Assembly (NCBI GenBank): GCA_947164985.1
Contig: CAMUYI010000004.1
Span: 1-64,000 of the forward strand
From: an uncultured Bacteroidales bacterium
Lineage (GTDB): Bacteria > Bacteroidota > Bacteroidia > Bacteroidales > Paludibacteraceae
Direction: 5' to 3'
DNA length: 64,000 nucleotides
Below are positions 15,100 to 22,938 of this stretch, in pieces. Every line of letters begins with the position of its first letter. Position 1 is the stretch's first letter. The position numbers and the translations under genes were made by a program. Below the pieces are notes generated by a model that was given only the letters and a program-made list of their open reading frames with translations, did not search any database and was not told the DNA's origin.

Positions 15100-15873
15100 T
15101 TATACGCATGTATAACCGCCATCGACAGGCAGTGCGACGCCGGTGACGTACGTCGAAGCATCGGAAGCGAGGAAGACGACAGCGGAATCCAGCTCACCTT
15201 CGTGACCGTAACGTTCCATAGGGATGACGGTTTTGGCGTACTGGGCAAAATAATCCGACTCCAGCGTCTCTTTGGTGAGCGGCGTGATGAAATAACCCGG
15301 ACAGATAGTGTTGACCGTAATGCCGTACTTGCCCCATTCGGCAGCGAGTGCACGAGTGAGGTTGACGACACCGCCTTTGGCAGCATGGTAGGGCGAAGCC
15401 GGCGCAATCTTATTACCCACCAGACCATACATCGATGCAATGTTGATGACACGACCGTATCCGTTCGGGATCATCGATTTCTTGGCCACGGCACGTGCTA
15501 CACGGAACGTACCGAAGAGGTCGACCTGCATCTCGTTCTCAAACTGTGCGTCGGTGATGTCTTCGGCGGGAGCCACAGCGCCTGTGCCGGCATTGTTGAC
15601 CACGATGTCAATACGTCCGAAATGAGCGATCGCTTCATCGACCATCTTGTCCACGGCTTCGGTGCTCGTGATGTCGCATTGGATCGGCAGGACTTGTACG
15701 CCATACTCGGCTTCGATAGCGGTTTTCACTTCAATCAGTTTCTCATAACGACGGGCGATAATAACGAGGTCGGCACCTCTTGCAGCCAGGGCTTTCGCCA
15801 TCTGTACGCCCAGGCCTCCACTACAGCCTGTGATCAGCGCCACACGGCCTTTCAAATCAAAAATGTCTTTCAT
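15100..15873 (-). CDS. SDR-family oxidoreductase
   Basis: The 257-residue classical short-chain dehydrogenase has the dinucleotide site TGCSGGLG (residues 15-22), the NNAG motif, catalytic Ser in INIASMYG and YHAAK (about 160-164). The C-terminus is VTGVALPVDGGYT. The closest type is gluconate 5-dehydrogenase/3-oxoacyl-ACP-reductase-like; the substrate is uncertain. It is cytoplasmic and lies between the MBL-fold and nitroreductase genes in the same operon. Confidence 0.88.
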   Translation of the reverse strand: MKDIFDLKGRVALITGCSGGLGVQMAKALAARGADLVIIARRYEKLIEVKTAIEAEYGVQVLPIQCDITSTEAVDKMVDEAIAHFGRIDIVVNNAGTGAVAPAEDITDAQFENEMQVDLFGTFRVARAVAKKSMIPNGYGRVINIASMYGLVGNKIAPASPYHAAKGGVVNLTRALAAEWGKYGITVNTICPGYFITPLTKETLESDYFAQYAKTVIPMERYGHEGELDSAVVFLASDASTYVTGVALPVDGGYTCV

Positions 15874-15895
15874 ATTGTTTGTTGTTTTTGTTTAC

Positions 15896-16981
15896 TTAAA
15901 ACCGCACTATTGTTCCTATCGGGGCATCCAATAGGTGGATGTTGTGTTTAATTGCTATGTCGTTCGCCACGTTGTCCGGTTCGTACCAGGGATGGACGGA
16001 AAGGGCAAACTTGTCATGATGAACGGTGAAGACCTGCTTGGCTTGGAGATCCAAGATGACCTTTTCAAGGTCTTCCGGCGTAGTATGGATATATTTCCAA
16101 TTGGCATTGTACTGACCGTTTTCCAAGAGCGCGAGGTCCACAGATCCAAAACGTTCGTGTATCTGAGCAAAACGCTTGTCATAACCTCCGTCACCGCCGA
16201 TATAGACCTTGCGCCCTCCGGCTTCCACCATGAACGATGCCCAGAGTGTTTGATTTCGTTTGCTTAATAAACGATTGGAGAAATGTCTGCTTGGCAAACA
16301 ATAAATTTGAAATTTGAAATATGAAATATTTAATTCCTCCTGCCAATCCATCTCTGTGATAATCTCGTTCTTATAGCCCCAATAGCGCAGGTAATCGGCG
16401 ATGCCGAGCGGACAGATGACGTGTTGCACGCGGTCGCGTATGTCACGCAGGGTTGAGTACTCCATGTGATCCCAATGTTCGTGTGTGACGATGAGCACAT
16501 CGATGTCCGGCAGGTCTTCAGGACGGTAGATGTCGGTGCCGGCAAAGGGTCTCATCATCAGCGTCGCAGGCCATTCGGGTTTGAGTACCGGGTCTACAAG
16601 GTATCGTTTACCATCCAAGCAGAACAGATACGACGAATGTCCGAACCACACCAGCCAATCGCTATCGGTTGGCAGACTCTTGAGGTCGGTCTTAACCGCA
16701 GGTATCGGCTCTTGTGGCACACGCAAGGTATCTTTGTTAGTCAGAAAGCGCCATAATGTACGCCATGGGCTATTTTTGTCTCGGTCACTGACCGCTCCTG
16801 TGAACTGCGGTGTCGGTTCTTGGTTCTGAAACATCCCGTCTCGGTAGTTCGGTGACGCCTGTATCCGCTCTTTCGATACATGTCGCCACAACCCGAAAGC
16901 GGGGTGCGAGAGTACAGCCAGCCCTGCTCCGACAAACAACAGAATGACGCCTAATATGATTAAGATAATTCTCATCCTCAT
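15896..16981 (-). CDS. Membrane-anchored MBL-fold hydrolase (UlaG/NAPE-PLD-like)
   Basis: The 361-residue protein has an N-terminal membrane anchor (IILIILGVILLFVGAGLAVL) and a metallo-beta-lactamase fold. The metal motif THEHWDH (about 165-171) is preceded by DIDVLIV, followed by the GGDGGYDKRF Asp ligand region and a late His (VHHDKFALSVHPW). This arrangement is that of UlaG/NAPE-phospholipase-D-like hydrolases. The substrate is unknown; phosphodiester or lactone hydrolysis is plausible. A heptamer element encodes ISYFKFQIYC. An alternative start is at 16975. Confidence 0.85.
   Translation of the reverse strand: MRMRIILIILGVILLFVGAGLAVLSHPAFGLWRHVSKERIQASPNYRDGMFQNQEPTPQFTGAVSDRDKNSPWRTLWRFLTNKDTLRVPQEPIPAVKTDLKSLPTDSDWLVWFGHSSYLFCLDGKRYLVDPVLKPEWPATLMMRPFAGTDIYRPEDLPDIDVLIVTHEHWDHMEYSTLRDIRDRVQHVICPLGIADYLRYWGYKNEIITEMDWQEELNISYFKFQIYCLPSRHFSNRLLSKRNQTLWASFMVEAGGRKVYIGGDGGYDKRFAQIHERFGSVDLALLENGQYNANWKYIHTTPEDLEKVILDLQAKQVFTVHHDKFALSVHPWYEPDNVANDIAIKHNIHLLDAPIGTIVRF
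16303..16337. repeat. Heptamer element inside MBL-fold gene
   Basis: Units AAATTTG and AAATATG lie in frame and encode ISYFKFQI. Confidence 0.75.
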
Positions 16982-17001
16982 ACTTTGTCATTTTATCCCA
17001 T

Positions 17002-17043
17002 CTCTTCGATCTGCTCATCGCTGCCCGGTTCTTGGTTAGCGAA
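17002..17043 (-). pseudogene. 42-bp fragment of a glutathione peroxidase gene
   Basis: This stretch, just downstream of the first glutathione-peroxidase stop, would encode FANQEPGSDEQIEE. That is the internal segment of both GPx genes (about 17358-17399 and 20101-20142). I count about four mismatches in 42 bases to each copy. Confidence 0.7.
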
Positions 17044-17060
17044 TTTCAATTTTCAATTAG
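17041..17060. repeat. Short heptamer element at GPx stop
   Basis: Two to three ATTTTCA-type units supply the last codons (LIEN) and the stop of the first GPx gene. Confidence 0.5.
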
Positions 17061-17684
17061 CATTGCTACGATGTTGGCTTCGAAGTCTTTCGGCTCAGCC
17101 ACCGGCGCAAAGCGCAGAACGGTCTTTCCGTCGCGTGAAACGAGGAACTTGGTGAAGTTCCACAGGATGTCGCTCTCTTTCTCGACGCTCTTACTGATGC
17201 GTTTGAGCATGGCGTGAGCGGCTTTCGCTTTGAGACCGTTGTATTCCTCCGTCGGAGCTTGGGTCTTGAGATACTCAAAGACCGGATTGGCATACGCGCC
17301 GTTCACATCAGATTTGGCCATGAGCGGGAAAGTCACACCGTGGTTGAGGCGGCAGAACTCTTCAATCTGCTCGTCGCTACCCGGTTCTTGGTTCGCGAAC
17401 TGGTCGCAGGGGAAACCGAGGATGATAAAGCCCTGGTCTTTGTATTTCTTGTATAATTCCTCCAGTCCGTCGTACTGCGGCGTAAAACCGCACTTGGAAG
17501 CGGTGTTAACGATAAGAATCACTTGTCCTTTGTAGTCAGCGAGGTTCACCTCTTTGCCTCTATTAGAGAGGACCTTAAAATCATAAATGGTTGCCATAGT
17601 TTCGTTTGTTTTAGTTGTACATGAGGTTATTAGCACGATGCACGCTACCCAAAGCGTACACCGTAAGATGCGAATGATGCGCAT
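17046..17684 (-). CDS. Glutathione peroxidase-family lipoprotein (copy 1)
   Basis: The 212-residue protein begins with a lipoprotein signal (ACIVLITSCTT), then a complete glutathione/thioredoxin peroxidase domain. The peroxidatic Cys is in NTASKCGFT, the Gln in FPCDQFANQEPG, and the Trp-Asn in LWNFTKFLV. It reduces hydroperoxides and, in bacteria, usually uses thioredoxin. It is roughly 90% identical by eye to the second copy at 19798-20340, which lacks the lipid anchor. Lipidation implies action at the envelope. An internal Met (MATIYDF) marks the start equivalent to copy 2. One base separates it from the ferritin-like gene. Confidence 0.92.
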   Translation of the reverse strand: MRIIRILRCTLWVACIVLITSCTTKTNETMATIYDFKVLSNRGKEVNLADYKGQVILIVNTASKCGFTPQYDGLEELYKKYKDQGFIILGFPCDQFANQEPGSDEQIEEFCRLNHGVTFPLMAKSDVNGAYANPVFEYLKTQAPTEEYNGLKAKAAHAMLKRISKSVEKESDILWNFTKFLVSRDGKTVLRFAPVAEPKDFEANIVAMLIEN

Positions 17685-17685
17685 A

Positions 17686-18147
17686 TTACATCATAGCCAT
17701 GAGGAAATTGTCATAGCCCAGGCGGTCGATGAGTTTGAGGTACTGTGCTTCCCACTCCATGTGCTCTTTCTCGCCGTCGATCCATTTCTGGATGAGTTTC
17801 TGCGTGGGATAGTCATCTGCAAAAGCCTGTGCGAGTTTGCTCATTTCCTCTACAGCGGTGGGCTGGTAATCCGACTCAATCTGTTGTTTCGGATCATCAT
17901 AGAACGGGAACTCGATGGTCTTCATTGCCTCTTGGAGGTCTGCGGGTTTGCAGCCCAGTTCCACGAGACGGTTGAGTACTTCTTCTGCCTCGTCCCACTC
18001 TTCCTCCGCTTCGGCTTTCCATTTGTCAGCCAACTTATTCCAACCGTTCAGACGGTCGTACGCCGAGAAAGCGAAGTGTTGCTTACTGTTACCAAACCAT
18101 ACTGCGCCCATATAGGCGAATCCTTTTAATGCTTCTTCTTTAGTCAT
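17686..18147 (-). CDS. Ferritin-like (four-helix) protein
   Basis: The 153-residue all-helical protein has carboxylate/His pairs of the ferritin-like superfamily: EEEWDEAEEV in one helix and GEKEHMEWEAQYL in another. The second fits the ExxH of bacterioferritin- or Dps-like diiron sites. It is acidic, cytoplasmic and likely handles iron or peroxide. It sits between OhrR and GPx copy 1, which supports an oxidative-stress role. I cannot place it more exactly among ferritin-like families. Confidence 0.75.
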   Translation of the reverse strand: MTKEEALKGFAYMGAVWFGNSKQHFAFSAYDRLNGWNKLADKWKAEAEEEWDEAEEVLNRLVELGCKPADLQEAMKTIEFPFYDDPKQQIESDYQPTAVEEMSKLAQAFADDYPTQKLIQKWIDGEKEHMEWEAQYLKLIDRLGYDNFLMAMM

Positions 18148-18175
18148 ACTAGTAAAAATTTGAGGGTTTAATCTA

Positions 18176-18207
18176 TTAATTTTTAATTTTTAATTTTTAA
18201 TTTTCAT
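18176..18207. repeat. Heptamer element at OhrR gene end (TTTTTAA family)
   Basis: Four units of TTTTTAA type lie between the ferritin-like gene and the regulator. They supply the last codons (MKIKN) and stop of the regulator. Confidence 0.85.
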
Positions 18208-18639
18208 TAGTTCTTCAATCAGTTTGTCGAGCGACGGAATCATCTGCAGGATTTGCTTTAATTCTTCCTCTGATGCCATTACCGCTTTGGTCATGCTTTC
18301 CGGTATATGTTGCGCTTGTTCGTAGAGCGCTTTGCCTTGTTTAGTGAGCGACACGATGCGCTGGCGCGTATCCTCTTTACCGCGTGTACGGGTGATCAGT
18401 CCGGCTTTCTCCATGCGTTGCAGCAACGGCGTCATCGTGTTCGTATCCAGCATCAGACGCTTACCAATGTCGCATACCGGTTGCTTGTCCTGCTCCCACA
18501 ACACCAGCAGCACCAAGTACTGCGGATACGTGATACCCAGCGGATCCAGATACGGGTGATAGGCCCCCATCATCAGTCGCGACGCCGAGTATAGACGGAA
18601 GCATAATTGGTTCTCTAATTTCAGTTGCTCGTTATCCAT
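18190..18639 (-). CDS. MarR-family regulator of the OhrR type
   Basis: The 149-residue winged-helix protein matches OhrR, the organic-hydroperoxide-sensing MarR repressor. The N-terminal LENQLCFRLYSASR carries the reactive Cys, the recognition region is LDTNTMTPLLQRMEKAGLITR, and the wing is GKEDTRQRIVSLT. Oxidation of the Cys normally releases DNA and derepresses peroxide-defence genes. The neighbouring ferritin-like protein and GPx copies are likely targets. The ATG at 18639 is used; five extra upstream residues would come from a repeat element. Confidence 0.88.
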   Translation of the reverse strand: MDNEQLKLENQLCFRLYSASRLMMGAYHPYLDPLGITYPQYLVLLVLWEQDKQPVCDIGKRLMLDTNTMTPLLQRMEKAGLITRTRGKEDTRQRIVSLTKQGKALYEQAQHIPESMTKAVMASEEELKQILQMIPSLDKLIEELMKIKN

Positions 18640-18671
18640 TCTTTTAATTTTCAACTTTCAATTTTCAATTC
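18639..18671. repeat. Heptamer element at OhrR start (TTTTCAA family)
   Basis: About four units of TTTTCAA/CTTTCAA lie between the promoter and the start codon. Confidence 0.8.
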
Positions 18672-18689
18672 GATATGTCGTTCACGATG

Positions 18690-18721
18690 CAAAATTACAA
18701 AAAAATATTTAATGTCGCAAG
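18690..18721 (-). promoter_or_regulatory. Promoter of the OhrR operon
   Basis: A TAATTTTG -7 box (18690-18697) and a CTTG -33 box (18718-18721) are separated by 20 bases. The inverted repeat TCGC-AA-GCGA at 18715-18724 covers the -33 box and is a candidate autoregulatory operator. Confidence 0.75.
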
Positions 18722-18765
18722 CGATATAATTATTTTCTTAATAATCGTATATTTTATCTTAAATA

Positions 18766-18800
18766 TTTTCCATTTTCCATTTTCCATTTTCAATTTTTAA
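18766..18800. repeat. Heptamer element at AI-2E transporter stop
   Basis: Five units of TTTTCCA grading into TTTTCAA and TTTTTAA overlap the stop codon at 18790. Confidence 0.85.
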
Positions 18801-19794
18801 ACGGTTCGTGAAGTACATAGTGCTTGTAGCACGAGATACCGAGTGTAGTGAGCGGTAGGGCGATAATCATACCGATCACACCCATCAGTGCTCCCCAGAA
18901 ACTGAGGCTGAGCAGGATGGCTGCGGGTCCCAGACCGGTCACTTTGCCCATGATCTTCGGCGTGAGATACATATCTTGGAAGGTCTGCACCACGATGAAC
19001 ACAATCGCCATTAGCAGTAACGTCAACCATACGGGCTGTCCTGTCTGAGCCGATTGTACCAGACAGAGTAGGATACAAGGCGGAATACCAAGCGCCTGCA
19101 TGTACGGCACCAGATTGAGTACTCCAACGATGAGACCCATCACAAAGCCCATCGGCATGCCGATGATCGAAAAACCGATGGCAAACAGAATACCCACGCA
19201 CAGCGCTACCAGTCCTTGTCCGCGAAAATACGCGTTCATGTTCACGCTCATCTCATGCACAAGAGTGGTGATCTGAGTGTAGTATTTCTGCGGTACGTAC
19301 TTACGCCAGTTGGCGCGGATAGACGGGAATGCGAGCATCAGGAAGATGAGGTACATCAGACCGATGAAGATGACTAATAATTCGCTCAACCAACTCAGGC
19401 CACCCGTGATCCAGCTCCCTAACTTAGGCAGAAAACTCTTGATGCCGTCACGAACTTCGGGATAAGAAAGAACCGATTCCAGATTGAGACCGTCAAGGGT
19501 GGAATGGATCTTCTCCTGTTGTTCGGCTGTGAAGTATTTATCGGCATCAAAATGGACGAAATACTGCTCCACGGCTACGGCTGCCGACTTGACCTCACGA
19601 CCCATCGCCGGGATGATCAGATACACAGCCAGCGACAACAAACCGACGAACAAGATGAGGGTGATAGCGACCGACAGACCCCGGAACTTCACGCGGCATT
19701 TATGCTGAATGAAGTTCACCAGCGGGTCAAGCAGCCATGCTAAGAGGAAACTAACAAAGAACGGCAGTAATACGCCGTAAAGACGAGATAACAT
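18790..19794 (-). CDS. AI-2E family membrane transporter
   Basis: The 334-residue polytopic protein of the AI-2E/PerM (UPF0118) family has N-terminal helices (YGVLLPFFVSFLLAWLLDPLVNF), a central soluble segment and a C-terminal helix bundle with NLVPYMQALGIPP and GSxFFG-like GLGPAAILLSLSFWGALMG. Members have been linked to Na+/H+ antiport or export of autoinducer-2. The N-terminus lacks roughly 20 residues compared with many members. Three bases separate it from GPx copy 2, whose operon it shares. Confidence 0.87.
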   Translation of the reverse strand: MLSRLYGVLLPFFVSFLLAWLLDPLVNFIQHKCRVKFRGLSVAITLILFVGLLSLAVYLIIPAMGREVKSAAVAVEQYFVHFDADKYFTAEQQEKIHSTLDGLNLESVLSYPEVRDGIKSFLPKLGSWITGGLSWLSELLVIFIGLMYLIFLMLAFPSIRANWRKYVPQKYYTQITTLVHEMSVNMNAYFRGQGLVALCVGILFAIGFSIIGMPMGFVMGLIVGVLNLVPYMQALGIPPCILLCLVQSAQTGQPVWLTLLLMAIVFIVVQTFQDMYLTPKIMGKVTGLGPAAILLSLSFWGALMGVIGMIIALPLTTLGISCYKHYVLHEPFKN

Positions 19795-19797
19795 AAG

Positions 19798-20340
19798 TTA
19801 TAGCATTGCTTCGATGTCTTGTTCAAAATCTTTCGGCTCCACTACCGGCGCATAGCGCTTAATGGTCTTGCCATCCTTGGAGATCAAGAATTTGGTGAAG
19901 TTCCACACGATGTCGCTCTCTTTCTCTACGCTCTTGCTGATGCGTTTGAGCATGGCGTGAGCGGCTTTCGCTTTGAGACCGTTGTATTCCTCCGTCGGAG
20001 TTTGGGCCTTGAGATACTCAAAGACCGGATTGGCATTCGCGCCGTTCACATCAGATTTAGCCATGAGCGGGAAAGTCACACCGTGATTGAGGCGGCAGAA
20101 CTCTTCGATCTGCTCGTCGCTGCCCGGCTCTTGGTTCGCAAACTGGTCGCAGGGGAAACCGAGGATAACAAAACCTTGGTCTTTGTATTTCTTGTATAAT
20201 TCCTCCAGTCCGTCGTACTGCGGCGTGAAACCACACTTGGAAGCGGTATTAACAATCAGCATTACTTGACCTTTGTAGTCCGCGAGGTTCACCTCTTTGC
20301 CTCTGTTGGAGAGGGCTTTGAAATCATAAATAGTTGCCAT
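19798..20340 (-). CDS. Glutathione peroxidase-family protein, cytosolic (copy 2)
   Basis: The 180-residue protein has the full catalytic set: Cys in NTASKCGFT, Gln in PCDQF and Trp-Asn in VWNFTKF. It has no signal peptide when started at MATIYDF (20340); the longer frame to 20376 would overlap the flavodoxin gene. It is nearly identical to copy 1 except toward the C-terminus. This is a recent local duplication in which one copy gained or kept an envelope address. It lies 2 bases downstream of the flavodoxin gene. Confidence 0.92.
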   Translation of the reverse strand: MATIYDFKALSNRGKEVNLADYKGQVMLIVNTASKCGFTPQYDGLEELYKKYKDQGFVILGFPCDQFANQEPGSDEQIEEFCRLNHGVTFPLMAKSDVNGANANPVFEYLKAQTPTEEYNGLKAKAAHAMLKRISKSVEKESDIVWNFTKFLISKDGKTIKRYAPVVEPKDFEQDIEAML

Positions 20341-20342
20341 AA

Positions 20343-20831
20343 TTATCGTTTGTTTAATAATAATCCTTTTTGCCATTTGAGGGTAGGGTAGCTCTTCTTG
20401 AGGTACGCTTCCGCTTCGCCGATACCGCTTGATCCGCTGGTGGCAAAGGGAATCATGACCTTGCCTTCCAGTTGCGGCAGGTTGTTATCGAGCCATGAAT
20501 TGATGATACGTGGGCATATACCCCACCAGATCGGGAAACCGACATAGACGGTGTCGTAAGGGGTGACGTCCGTGCAACGTTTGATGGTCGGTCGCTCTTC
20601 CGGATCATTCATCTCGAGCGATGAACGGGACTTGTCGTTCCGCCAATCGAGGTCGGCGGCTGTGTAGGGTTCAGCCGGTTCGATCTCCCATAGACGGGCA
20701 TTGTGCTGCTTGGCAAGCCGCTCAGCTGCAGCTTTGGTTGTACCTGTGGCAGAGAAATAGGCCACGATTGTCTTTGCTTCCATAGATGTCATACATGCGG
20801 CACAGATGAGTGCCAATACAATTCGTTTCAT
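20343..20831 (-). CDS. Flavodoxin-family protein with signal peptide
   Basis: The 162-residue protein has an N-terminal export signal (VLALICAACMTSMEA), then a flavodoxin fold with the FMN phosphate loop YFSATGTTKAAAE (about 25-37), VGFPIWWGICPRII and FATSGSSGIGEAE. It matches flavodoxin-like proteins frequently found in Bacteroidota and may be a secreted or periplasmic FMN protein. An internal start at MEAKTIVAYF (residue 17) would give a cytosolic form. It is in one operon with GPx copy 2. Confidence 0.85.
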   Translation of the reverse strand: MKRIVLALICAACMTSMEAKTIVAYFSATGTTKAAAERLAKQHNARLWEIEPAEPYTAADLDWRNDKSRSSLEMNDPEERPTIKRCTDVTPYDTVYVGFPIWWGICPRIINSWLDNNLPQLEGKVMIPFATSGSSGIGEAEAYLKKSYPTLKWQKGLLLNKR

Positions 20832-20842
20832 ATCATTGTTTG

Positions 20843-21289
20843 TTATTTCAATTCCTTGATAAAGCCGTCGATCTTCGCTTTCGTCACATGTTGCATCACG
20901 ACCACATGTGCCAACTCGCCGCCGAAGTGCTCATCATACCCCAACGCCAGGTTATACTTACTGCATACCTCCGGTGACGGACGTTTGAAGAACACCGTGT
21001 TGCTGTACTCGTTTCGCCAGCACGGCCAGCCGATACGCGTCAACTCCTGCTGCAGATATGCCGTACAATCGATCATCCCGTTTGCCTGCTCTGACCACTT
21101 GTCGTAACCCACTTTCTGGATCAACCACCAGAACTTAAGCGCTTGCACACCGTATTGCGCTAGTTCCTCAATTTTCTGCACGCGTCGTGCCGCGCCATAA
21201 ACCCGGTGTCCCTGCTGCGCAAGAATCCGTGCAGTCTCGTAGCCCATTCCGCTACTGGCACCTGTGATAAGAATGATTTGCTTTTCCAT
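20843..21289 (-). CDS. Chimeric gene: SDR N-terminus joined to histidine-decarboxylase C-terminus
   Basis: The 148-residue product is two unrelated pieces in one frame. Residues 1 to about 50 are the start of a short-chain dehydrogenase (ITGASSGMGYETARILAQQG, with the cofactor glycines). From about residue 52 the sequence is the C-terminal third of a PLP-dependent histidine/aromatic-amino-acid decarboxylase: FWWLIQKVGYDKW, GWPCWRNEYSNTVFF, and HVVVMQHVTKAKIDGFI. It lacks the SDR YxxxK and the decarboxylase PLP lysine, so it is probably inactive as either enzyme. It has a consensus promoter. A deletion between two genes, or an assembly join, could explain it. Confidence 0.75.
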   Translation of the reverse strand: MEKQIILITGASSGMGYETARILAQQGHRVYGAARRVQKIEELAQYGVQALKFWWLIQKVGYDKWSEQANGMIDCTAYLQQELTRIGWPCWRNEYSNTVFFKRPSPEVCSKYNLALGYDEHFGGELAHVVVMQHVTKAKIDGFIKELK

Positions 21290-21344
21290 TATTTGCGTCA
21301 ATTTTCTCTGCCACAAGGGCGCGATTATTTTTCAAATTTTGCCG

Positions 21345-21376
21345 CAAAGATACAAAAAAAATCCCATATGAACAAA
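21345..21376 (-). promoter_or_regulatory. Promoter of the chimeric gene/flavodoxin/GPx operon
   Basis: A TATCTTTG -7 box (21345-21352) and a TTTG -33 box (21373-21376) are separated by 20 bases containing ATATGGGATTTTTTTTG. Confidence 0.8.
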
Positions 21377-21381
21377 TTTTT

Positions 21382-21413
21382 TTTGCGTATTTCATTTTTT
21401 TATTGTACCTTTG
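21382..21413 (+). promoter_or_regulatory. Promoter of the C4-dicarboxylate transporter gene
   Basis: A TTTG -33 box (21382-21385, continuing TTTGCGTATTT) and a TACCTTTG -7 box (21406-21413) are separated by 20 bases. It is back-to-back with the opposite promoter, with only 5 bases between their -33 boxes. Confidence 0.85.
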
Positions 21414-21436
21414 CAGCAAATTTTAAGTTTAATACT

Positions 21437-22882
21437 ATGAGTTGGATCATGCTTCTTCAGCTCCTCATCGTGTTAGGAGCCTTGTGGGTCGGTTCACGGT
21501 ACGGTAGTTTGGCGCTGGGCGCTATCTCCGGTATCGGTCTGGCGATCCTCGTTTTCTGCTTCGGAATGAAACCCGGTACTCCTCCGACAGACGTTATCTA
21601 CATCATCATCGCAGCCGTCACCTGCGCGGGTATCATGCAGGCCTCGGGCGGTATGGATTGGCTCATTCAGTTGGCGGAGAAAATGCTGCGTAAACACCCC
21701 GACCGTATCACGTTCCTGGCACCGCTGACGACGTTCTTCCTGACGGTATTGGTTGGAACGGGTCACGTTGTTTACACGCTGATGCCGATCATCTGCGATA
21801 TCGCGCTCAAGAAAGGAATCCGTCCGGAACGTCCGTGCGGTGTGGCGTCTATTGCTTCGCAGGTAGGTATCACCTGTTCGCCGATCGCAGCAGCAGTAGT
21901 GGCGTTTGTATCGATCTCCAATGCGAACGGTTTTGATATCACGATTCCGCAAGTGCTGATGATCACTATTCCGGCTTGTATATGCGGTCTGATGGCAGCA
22001 GCGGCAGCGTCCTACAAACGCGGTCTGGATTTGGACAAAGACCCTGTTTTCCAAGCGAAGATTGCCGATCCCGAGCAACGCGCGTATATATATGGTAATA
22101 CAGCTACTACCCTCGATCACGAGATTCCGCAGAGTGCCAAAAACAGTGTCTTCATTTTCTTAGGGGCATTGGCTGTCATCGTTTTGTTTGCTATCTTCCC
22201 GCAACTGCTGCCGAGTTTTGAGGTAGTCAAAGCAGTCAAAGGGGCAGGGGATATTACGCTGGCGAGTGGTGTAACCATTACTGCCAAAGAGTTGGCAAAA
22301 GCCGGTGTTGTTGCGGAGAACTTTACGGAGATGGGCATGGTGACGCTGAAGATGAACCTTGTTATCCAGATTATTATGATTACGGCGGCGGCGCTGATGA
22401 TCATCTTCTGCAAAGCAAGTCCGAAGAAAGCGGTGGCCGGTCCGGTATGGCAAAGCGGTATGGTAGCGGTCGTCGCGATCTACGGTATTGCATGGATGGC
22501 GGATACGTATTTCGGTAATTATATGCCGCAGATTCAGGATATGTTGGATGATATCGTGACCAAATATCCGTGGTCGATTGCACTTGTGTTTTTTGCCGTT
22601 TCGGTACTGATTAACTCGCAAGGTGCGGTGGTCGTAGCGATGCTCCCGCTGGCTTACAAACTCGGCATTCCGGGCGTCGTATTGCTTGGTGTACTGCCGT
22701 CGGTATATGGATATTTCTTCATCCCGAACTACCCGTCGGATATCGCAACCGTCAACTTCGACCGCTCGGGCACGACCGTCATCGGTAAGTACCTCTTAAA
22801 CCACTCCTTCATGATGCCGGGTCTCATCTGCGTGACCGTCTCAACGATTATCGCGTATCTATTAACGCTTATAATATTCTAA
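21437..22882 (+). CDS. Anaerobic C4-dicarboxylate transporter (Dcu family)
   Basis: The 481-residue integral membrane protein resembles DcuA/DcuB: the N-terminal IMLLQLLIVLGALWVGSRYG, the conserved GTGHVVYTLMPIICDIA and RPERPCGVASIASQVGIT (about 115-155), and the C-terminal FFIPNYPSDIATVNFDRSGTT. It exchanges or takes up fumarate, malate, aspartate and succinate, consistent with fumarate respiration and succinate production in Bacteroidales. It is somewhat longer than the E. coli proteins because of a central hydrophilic segment. The ATG at 21437 is chosen because it follows the promoter by 23 bases; the frame is open upstream to 21206 but without coding character. Confidence 0.9.
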   Translation: MSWIMLLQLLIVLGALWVGSRYGSLALGAISGIGLAILVFCFGMKPGTPPTDVIYIIIAAVTCAGIMQASGGMDWLIQLAEKMLRKHPDRITFLAPLTTFFLTVLVGTGHVVYTLMPIICDIALKKGIRPERPCGVASIASQVGITCSPIAAAVVAFVSISNANGFDITIPQVLMITIPACICGLMAAAAASYKRGLDLDKDPVFQAKIADPEQRAYIYGNTATTLDHEIPQSAKNSVFIFLGALAVIVLFAIFPQLLPSFEVVKAVKGAGDITLASGVTITAKELAKAGVVAENFTEMGMVTLKMNLVIQIIMITAAALMIIFCKASPKKAVAGPVWQSGMVAVVAIYGIAWMADTYFGNYMPQIQDMLDDIVTKYPWSIALVFFAVSVLINSQGAVVVAMLPLAYKLGIPGVVLLGVLPSVYGYFFIPNYPSDIATVNFDRSGTTVIGKYLLNHSFMMPGLICVTVSTIIAYLLTLIIF

Positions 22883-22934
22883 CTGTTTAACGTTTTCTTA
22901 AAAGAAAACCATTTTAACCATTTAACCATTTAAC
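22879..22934 (+). repeat. Dispersed ~57-bp element, copy A
   Basis: It begins at the transporter stop and ends just before the next start. It contains CTAACTGTTTAACG, the hairpin GTTTTCTT/AAGAAAAC, then tandem AACCATTT units ending TTTAACG. An inverted copy with the same order of parts is at 59902-59960. Confidence 0.8.
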
Positions 22935-22938
22935 GTTT

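Noticed and set aside
14493..15452. Nitroreductase reading frame extended to 15452
   Set aside because: The extra N-terminus lies antisense to the SDR gene and is Ser/Arg-rich without domain character. The lipoprotein signal at 15077 gives a natural start.
21206..21436. Dcu transporter extended N-terminus
   Set aside because: The stretch spans two divergent promoters and part of the chimeric gene on the other strand; the ATG at 21437 follows the promoter.
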